A DNA stretch of 64,000 nt. Source: Prevotella sp. GTDB lineage: Bacteria; Bacteroidota; Bacteroidia; Bacteroidales; Bacteroidaceae. Both the position numbers and the translations under genes were made by a program. The notes below the pieces were generated by a model. That model worked only from the letters and a program-made list of their open reading frames with translations, had not been told where the DNA came from and did no database searches. Below are positions 58,405-64,000 of the stretch, piece by piece (the stretch's first letter is position 1; every line of letters begins with the position of its first letter). The stretch lies in assembly GCA_022781445.1 (NCBI GenBank), contig JALETQ010000003.1, positions 25,698 to 89,697 on the forward strand. The letters run 5' to 3'.

Positions 58405-59805
58405 ATGAACATGAAAATGAAGAAGATTTTTTATACCATAGGGCTGGTCTTGCTGGCGGCAAGCTGTTCCGATGAATATACCGACTGGGCCGATCCGCAG
58501 TCGCATGATGAAGATGTCAAGACTGTCACGATGCAGCTTGCACCCGTGAACGACATCGATCTGGCACTGGTGACCACCGACAGCGTGCAACTCTTTGCGC
58601 CCGTGGTTACCGCCGACCCTGTCAAGGGCAACACTTTCGACGTGACGCTCTACAACACCGACAAGACTGCACAAGCCACTCTCTCTGCCAATGGCAACGG
58701 ATGGGTCAAGACTTCCGAGCTGGCGCAGGCCGTCGGTGACCTCTATACCGTGCGTCCCGTATTCAGGAACATCCCTCTGGATGTCAAAGGCTATACCGAC
58801 GTGGGCGGAACCGTGGTGAAAAACGTGGGGTCGACAACCGCCAGTGTCAAGCCCGATGCACCCATGCTCGAAGAACACTATTACCTCACCGGAACCCTCA
58901 ACGCGTGGAACTTCAGCGACAAGTCATACGAAGTGACCAACGGTGGAGGCGACCCCTATGTCAATCCCGCATTCAGCATCACCCTGCCTGCCGATGTTGT
59001 GGGCAACGGCATCGAGTTCAAACTCACACCGTTATCGGGACTGGGCAGGCAAGACCTCTGCATTACCGCTGCCAAGAGTGGCGAAGAAGGCAGGATAGGT
59101 TTCGACAACGAAGGCGGTAACCTCAAGGTCACTCCCGTGGCAGGAAGCAAGTACTATCGTCTTGATTTCAATCTGCTCGAGAAAACCTATACCGTGACCG
59201 CCATGAACGATCCCGAACTCTTCCTCACCGGCGACCATTACAATTGGGGTGGTACATGGAAAGCCCTCGTTCCGGTTCACAGTACCACCGATACCTTCTG
59301 GACCATCATCTATCTCCATGCCGGTGAGCAATTCAAGTTTGCACCGCAAGCCGGCTGGGGCAATGACTTCGGCATGGAAGCCACCATCACCGACAACGCA
59401 GGTGTGGGCATCACCAACTCGGGCGGCAACATCACGGCCACCAATGCCGGATGGTATCTCATCAAAGTGGTGACCGGTGCCACTCCGAAGGTGACCTTCC
59501 AACATCCCGACATCTACCTCTTCGGTGCCACAGCGGGCAACCAATGGGACTACAACGATGTCAACAAGTTCACCGTTCCGACCACAGAAGATGGCGAGTT
59601 CGTGTCGCCTGCCTTCACCAATGACGGTGAAGTGAGAATGTGTATCCGTCTCGACGGCATCGACTGGTGGAAGACCGAGTTCATCGTCAATAAGTACAAC
59701 CGCATCGACTTCCGCGGAAAAGGAGGCGATCAGGAACGTGTCAATGTCAAAGCCGGCCAGCGGGCTTACCTCAAGTTCGGCGACGGATCGGGTATGTATA
59801 AGTAA
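58405..59805 (+). CDS. susF: SusF/SusE-like outer-membrane lipoprotein
   Basis: Lipobox LLAASCSDEYTDW; repeated starch-binding-like segments YYLTGTLNAWNFSDKSYE, LFLTGDHYNWGGTWK, IYLFGATAGNQWDYNDVNKF. Confidence 0.85.
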   Translation: MNMKMKKIFYTIGLVLLAASCSDEYTDWADPQSHDEDVKTVTMQLAPVNDIDLALVTTDSVQLFAPVVTADPVKGNTFDVTLYNTDKTAQATLSANGNGWVKTSELAQAVGDLYTVRPVFRNIPLDVKGYTDVGGTVVKNVGSTTASVKPDAPMLEEHYYLTGTLNAWNFSDKSYEVTNGGGDPYVNPAFSITLPADVVGNGIEFKLTPLSGLGRQDLCITAAKSGEEGRIGFDNEGGNLKVTPVAGSKYYRLDFNLLEKTYTVTAMNDPELFLTGDHYNWGGTWKALVPVHSTTDTFWTIIYLHAGEQFKFAPQAGWGNDFGMEATITDNAGVGITNSGGNITATNAGWYLIKVVTGATPKVTFQHPDIYLFGATAGNQWDYNDVNKFTVPTTEDGEFVSPAFTNDGEVRMCIRLDGIDWWKTEFIVNKYNRIDFRGKGGDQERVNVKAGQRAYLKFGDGSGMYK

Positions 59806-59831
59806 TTCCGACTTACTATTTGAATTCTATA

Positions 59832-59874
59832 GGAGAGAGAGACTTCCCCGTTGAAGTCTCTCTCTCCATTTTTT
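59832..59874 (+). terminator. Strong intrinsic terminator after susF
   Basis: ggagagagagacttc (59832-59846) / gaagtctctctctcc (59853-59867), perfect 15-bp stem, then attttttatg. Confidence 0.85.
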
Positions 59875-60004
59875 ATGTCCGTCAAACTTAACTAAATGTG
59901 GGGACGCACGGCTTGTATGTCTGCATGAACACGCACCGTAAACAAGCCATTCCCTTTCAGAAAACAGACACATGAGCCGTGTGTCCACCCATCATCACGG
60001 TGCT

Positions 60005-60096
60005 TTAACCCGAATCGGTCATTGGATTCCGGACGGAAAGTGATATGAACGACAGAAAATTAATAACAAACGCTCCAATGACCGTTTGGGGTGTAA
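60005..60096 (-). repeat. RPT1 copy, 92-bp form, reverse orientation
   Basis: ttaacccgaatcggtcattgg ... ccaatgaccgtttggggtgtaa with interior ggacggaaagtgatatgaacgaca. Confidence 0.8.
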
Positions 60097-60164
60097 CCTT
60101 CGTCAATGATTTCTTTTGACACTGTGTTGTCGCTCATCAACAAACCAAACCAAGAATGTGCGCG

Positions 60165-60275
60165 CATAGAACCTGCCCTTTCGCCCTGTCAAAGGGCAAC
60201 TTTCATCCCTCAAAAGGGCCCGAATGACAACGCAAAACAGCCCCTTTTGAAAAGGCATTTGTCATGTTTTTGTAA
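60165..60275. repeat. 22-bp-register array (array C)
   Basis: Core C positions 60178, 60200, 60244 (60222 and 60266 degenerate); includes aaagggcaacttt and acagccccttttg. Confidence 0.7.
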
Positions 60276-60754
60276 GATTTTGTTTTTCAGGTTGTTACCG
60301 GTGACATGGAAAAGTTCTCTCGTTACTGCTTCGTTCCATCCCGATGGGGTATGATAGTCAGACCGCAAAGTGTCAGGCGCACGAGGGAACGTAAAACCAT
60401 CGTTGTCATGACCGGTTCGGGTTGCATCAGCAGAATTGTGCAAAAGACAGGCTTGTTGTTGCACGGACAGTGCAAAAAATGAAAGGTTGCATCGGTGATG
60501 ACACCGCCTTTTTTACTATCTTTGTCAGTATAAGACCGACCGATATGCAGGATTGGCAGTGAGAAGCGGTCGGGAAAGGTAAAAAGAACATGAATCATCG
60601 TTTGACGTTGTCGCCGTTCGTTCTCGGAAAAAACGTCCTTTCGTGTCACCCGATGATGTGAAAACATATAGTGGCACGCGATATAGCTACCACCATTTCG
60701 CTCAATTCATTCCCCCATCAACAAGGATAATATCACCATTCAAACCCATATAAC

Positions 60755-62773
60755 ATGAAAAAAATCAACCTCATCATCCTTTTTCTGATGCTCGTCATCC
60801 TGTCCGTTCGTGCCCAAGGATGGGCTGCCGGCGAACGTGGAGTGATGCTGCAAGGCTTCTACTGGGATTCGTTCGATGCCACCAAGTGGACACGCCTGCA
60901 GGCGCAAGCCGACGAACTCGCCGACTACTTCTCGCTCGTGTGGATTCCGCAAAGCGGCAACTGTGGCGGACTGTCGATGGGTTATGACCCTCTCCACTGG
61001 TTTGACGACTACAACAGTTCTTTCGGTACGAAGGAAGAGTTGCTCAATCTCATTTCCGCTTTCAGGCAGAAAGGCATCGGCACCATCGCCGACGTGGTCA
61101 TCAACCACCGCAAAACGCTGTCGCATTGGCTCGATTTCCCGGCCGAGGAATATAAAGGGCGCACTTATCAACTCTTTTCGGATGACGTGTGTCTCAACGA
61201 CGACAACGGAGCCACCCGCCAGTGGGCCTCTGCCAACGGCTGGCCTCTGTCGGCCAACAACGACACCGGTGACGACTGGAACGGGATGCGCGACCTCGAT
61301 CACCGCAGCACCAACGTGCAGGCCAATGTCAAGGCTTACCTCTCCATGCTCCTCGATGACATGGGCTATGCCGGTTTCCGCTACGACATGACCAAAGGCT
61401 ATGCCGGCGAGTTCACCGGTTTGTATAATGCCGCTGTCCGCCCCGCCTATTCCGTGGGCGAATACTGGGATGGCGACGCTGCCAAAGTCAAGGCATGGAT
61501 CGACGCCACCAAGGTGGATGGCGTGGTGCAGAGCGCGGCTTTCGACTTCCCCTTCCGTTATACCGTTCGCGATGCAATCAATTCGGGCAACTGGTCGCGC
61601 CTCGCCGCCGGCGGACTTGCCGCCGACAAGGCTTATCAACGCTATGCCGTGACCTTCATCGAGAACCATGACACCGAGATGCGTTCGGCATCACAGGTGC
61701 AAGACCCCATCCGCAAAGATACCCTCGCCGCCAACGCCTATATGCTTGCCATGCCCGGAACGCCCTGTGTATTCCTCAAGCACTGGATGGACAACAAGCG
61801 CGACATCAAGACGATGATCAACGTGCGACACTTGGCAGGCATCACCAACACAAGTGCAGTCAATACCGCCTATGCCGCCGCGTCGGGTTATCTTGCCGTC
61901 CGCACCGAGGGTGAAAAGGCACCGTTGCTGGCTGTTGTCGGTACCGATGCCGCTTCCTATGCACCCGACTCCGAATGGAAGGCAGTGGCGGCCGGTCACC
62001 ATTACCGGTATTATCTCAACCGCTCTGCCGACTGTGCATGGGTGGATCTCCCGTCCGGCACCTACGACAGCCCGCCCACGGCCATCGTGACGGCCGTCAC
62101 CGGTGACCCCTCGGCACAAATCGTCTACACCATTGACGGGCCCGATCCCGACGCTTCGTCGGCAGTGGCTTCCGATGGCGACCGTTTTGACTTCCCCGTC
62201 GGAACGACGACTTTCAAGGCGGCACTCCTCAAAGACGGTGTCGTGGGCGATGTGGTGACGCGCGTTTACGAGGTGCGCGACTTCCAACCGCACGATATCG
62301 ACATCTATGTCAATACCGATGCCGTGGCATGGAACGACGTGAACTTCTGGTCGTGGGGCGGTGATGGCGGCCATGCGCCTGCCAACAGCTCATGGCCCGG
62401 TGACAAGGTGACAACGACAACGGTCATCGGGGGCAGGAACTGGTATCGGAAGACCTACCGCATGGAATCGTCGGATGACTTTGTGAACTTCGTTTTCAGC
62501 ACCGCCGGAGGCTCACCGCAGACGGTCGATGTCGAACATGTCAGCCGCACCTCCTTCTTTGAGGTGTCTGCCGCGACCGACGCGGTACAGACCGGCAAGC
62601 ACCTCGTCAATGAGGTGACCGGGACAACGGGCATCGGGACGCCGGCAACCGACCTCCGCCGTGCCGATACCTCCGTCCATACCCTCGATGGCAGGCTCGC
62701 GGCTTCCTCGAACGACGGCAAACTGCCGCGCGGCATCTACATCAGTCAAGGCAAAAAGGTGGTTGTGGAATAA
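60755..62773 (+). CDS. Secreted alpha-amylase (GH13) with CBM26-like module and T9SS-like C-terminus
   Basis: GVMLQGFYWDSF, GTIADVVINHRK, AGFRYDMTKGYAG, VTFIENHDTE; module NDVNFWSWGGDGGHAPANSSWPG; C-terminus SVHTLDGRLAASSNDGKLPRGIYISQGKKVVVE. Confidence 0.93.
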   Translation: MKKINLIILFLMLVILSVRAQGWAAGERGVMLQGFYWDSFDATKWTRLQAQADELADYFSLVWIPQSGNCGGLSMGYDPLHWFDDYNSSFGTKEELLNLISAFRQKGIGTIADVVINHRKTLSHWLDFPAEEYKGRTYQLFSDDVCLNDDNGATRQWASANGWPLSANNDTGDDWNGMRDLDHRSTNVQANVKAYLSMLLDDMGYAGFRYDMTKGYAGEFTGLYNAAVRPAYSVGEYWDGDAAKVKAWIDATKVDGVVQSAAFDFPFRYTVRDAINSGNWSRLAAGGLAADKAYQRYAVTFIENHDTEMRSASQVQDPIRKDTLAANAYMLAMPGTPCVFLKHWMDNKRDIKTMINVRHLAGITNTSAVNTAYAAASGYLAVRTEGEKAPLLAVVGTDAASYAPDSEWKAVAAGHHYRYYLNRSADCAWVDLPSGTYDSPPTAIVTAVTGDPSAQIVYTIDGPDPDASSAVASDGDRFDFPVGTTTFKAALLKDGVVGDVVTRVYEVRDFQPHDIDIYVNTDAVAWNDVNFWSWGGDGGHAPANSSWPGDKVTTTTVIGGRNWYRKTYRMESSDDFVNFVFSTAGGSPQTVDVEHVSRTSFFEVSAATDAVQTGKHLVNEVTGTTGIGTPATDLRRADTSVHTLDGRLAASSNDGKLPRGIYISQGKKVVVE

Positions 62774-62846
62774 TGCCGATTGCTTGACGTTCACTGTGCG
62801 TTGTCTCAACTCCGGTGGAAGGATGGATGCCCATCAGCACACAAAT

Positions 62847-63013
62847 CATCCCGAATCAGCCTAAGATTCCGAGTCGGTATGGTCTGATGGTCGAGCAGAT
62901 GGTTTGCCGGATTGTTGCAGGCGTAGCGGGTTCCGTCAACCCAAAACGATAGGCAAGTTGCCGACCGACGGACGATAACAGCCGGAAAGCGATGTAGATG
63001 GCAGATAAATGTA
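62847..63013 (-). repeat. RPT1 copy, long form, reverse orientation, diverged
   Basis: gattccgagtcgg...cagatggtttgccggattgttgcaggcgtagcggg...gccggaaagcgatgtag resembles the reverse complement of 1621..1822. Confidence 0.65.
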
Positions 63014-63044
63014 GAACCAAGCGTACCTATGACGGATTCGGAAA

Positions 63045-63085
63045 CATCCGCCAAGAGTTAGCAATGTGTGGGCTCTTGGCGGATG
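63045..63085. terminator. Hairpin between the amylase and AraC-type genes
   Basis: catccgccaagag (63045-63057) / ctcttggcggatg (63073-63085), perfect 13-bp stem. Confidence 0.45.
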
Positions 63086-63199
63086 GTTGTATATGTTTCC
63101 TCCTGAATATCGGATGGTATGTGTGATGTCTGGGTTTGTGAAAACTCTATACAATGGCCTCAATGAGCGTTTTATTTGCCCCTGAGGCCTTTATTTCTT

Positions 63200-63895
63200 T
63201 TATTGGGGGGGGGGGGGGGCTGCAATTGATTTTCGAAAGCTGCCGGGCGACATTCCTGCTGCCTTTGTGAAGATTTTGGAAAAATACGAACCTGAGGAGA
63301 AGCCCAAAGTTATTGCCACCTCTTCGATGGTGATGTCGGGTTTCTCGCGTATCATGGCTTTGGCATCCTCCACTCGCATCCTATTCACCCATTCGCTGAA
63401 GTTGCACCCGTGTTTTTGGTTGATGTATTGCGACAGATAAAAACGGTTGGTGCCGATGTCGACAGCCAGTTGATGAATGGTGATGCCGCTGTGACGATAG
63501 CCTTTGTGCAGCAACCAGTCGTCGAGGCGTTGCAGGTTATCGGGCGACAGTCCGCCCATGAACTCCTGGGAGTTGGGGTCGTAGTGTCGCTTGTGTCGCA
63601 GATCGTTGGTGTAGCCCGTTTTGATGGCTTCTTCGATTGATTTGTATTTGAGCCTGAAGTTTTGGAAAGCAATGAACACAAAAACATTGACGAATAGCTC
63701 GTAGCTGACATAAAACAGGTCGGGAACGATTTGGGTGAGCAGGTTCGTCAGTCCGATGTAGCCGTAAATGCTCAATAGGATGATGCCTCTTCGCATCCAT
63801 CGCGACAGCCAATACACCTCGTCGCTATAGTAATTGTTCATGATGTGATGGAAATTGCGGGACAAAATGATGTAGCGGCCAATCGAATAGGTCAT
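63200..63895 (-). CDS. AraC-family HTH protein, probably 5'-truncated
   Basis: C-terminal HTH ITIHQLAVDIGTNRFYLSQYINQKHGCNFSEWVNRMRVEDAKAMIREKPDITIEEVAITLGFSSGSYFSKIFTKAAGMSPGSFRKS; two TM-like segments upstream; ends in a poly-C tract. Confidence 0.75.
   Translation of the reverse strand: MTYSIGRYIILSRNFHHIMNNYYSDEVYWLSRWMRRGIILLSIYGYIGLTNLLTQIVPDLFYVSYELFVNVFVFIAFQNFRLKYKSIEEAIKTGYTNDLRHKRHYDPNSQEFMGGLSPDNLQRLDDWLLHKGYRHSGITIHQLAVDIGTNRFYLSQYINQKHGCNFSEWVNRMRVEDAKAMIREKPDITIEEVAITLGFSSGSYFSKIFTKAAGMSPGSFRKSIAAPPPPQ
63205..63219. repeat. Homopolymer (G)15 on + strand
   Basis: tattggggggggggggggggctg read directly as 15 consecutive G; encodes PPPP at the C-terminus of the AraC-type protein. 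Confidence 0.85.
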
Positions 63896-64000
63896 GTAGA
63901 TTCCCAGTGAGCCAATACCTATATATCCTTAATTCCGCAACACTATAATTTAACTTTATTTATAAGTTCCTGAGCAACAAAAAGTTGCCCAGGATTTTGC

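Noticed and set aside
57372-58412. 346-aa minus-strand ORF opposite susE
   Set aside because: Antisense shadow inside a conserved Sus operon.
62773-63199. Possible gene between the amylase and AraC-type genes
   Set aside because: Space is filled by an RPT1 copy and a hairpin; only short ORFs without coding character.

Overview
The window reads as chromosomal DNA from a Bacteroidota bacterium, probably Prevotella-like. This is inferred from SusC/SusD, T9SS-type C-termini, type III glutamine synthetase and TTTG-N20-TAnnTTTG promoters; no taxonomic search was run. Most of it is housekeeping: a glycosyltransferase 9/DUF4254 pair, acpP-fabF-rnc, pyrH, birA, a YraN-family gene, tadA, dapF, mdh, recO, a PpiD-like isomerase, sdaA, GS-III, two tRNAs, and ZIP, Na/Pi, YitT and YidE-type membrane proteins. 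There are several secreted or T9SS-type proteins and a complete starch-utilisation (Sus) locus at about 49.5-62.8 kb. No rRNA, CRISPR array or intact transposase was seen. The most interesting signals are: (1) three intergenic arrays of a dyad-like 13-mer (AAAG-N5-CTTT) held in an exact 22-bp register, each near a copy of a second dispersed palindromic element; (2) that MITE/REP-like palindrome family, with compensatory changes in its arms; (3) a predicted bifunctional peptidase C26-M19 fusion in an Lrp / C26-M19 / M28 operon; (4) a 15-nt poly-G tract at the 3' end of an AraC-type regulator gene, where +/-1 slippage gives different C-termini; (5) an unlisted small ORF coupled by ATGA to a secreted protein in an A+T-rich island. 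All coordinates and motif matches were read by eye; no homology search, folding or composition computation was run.
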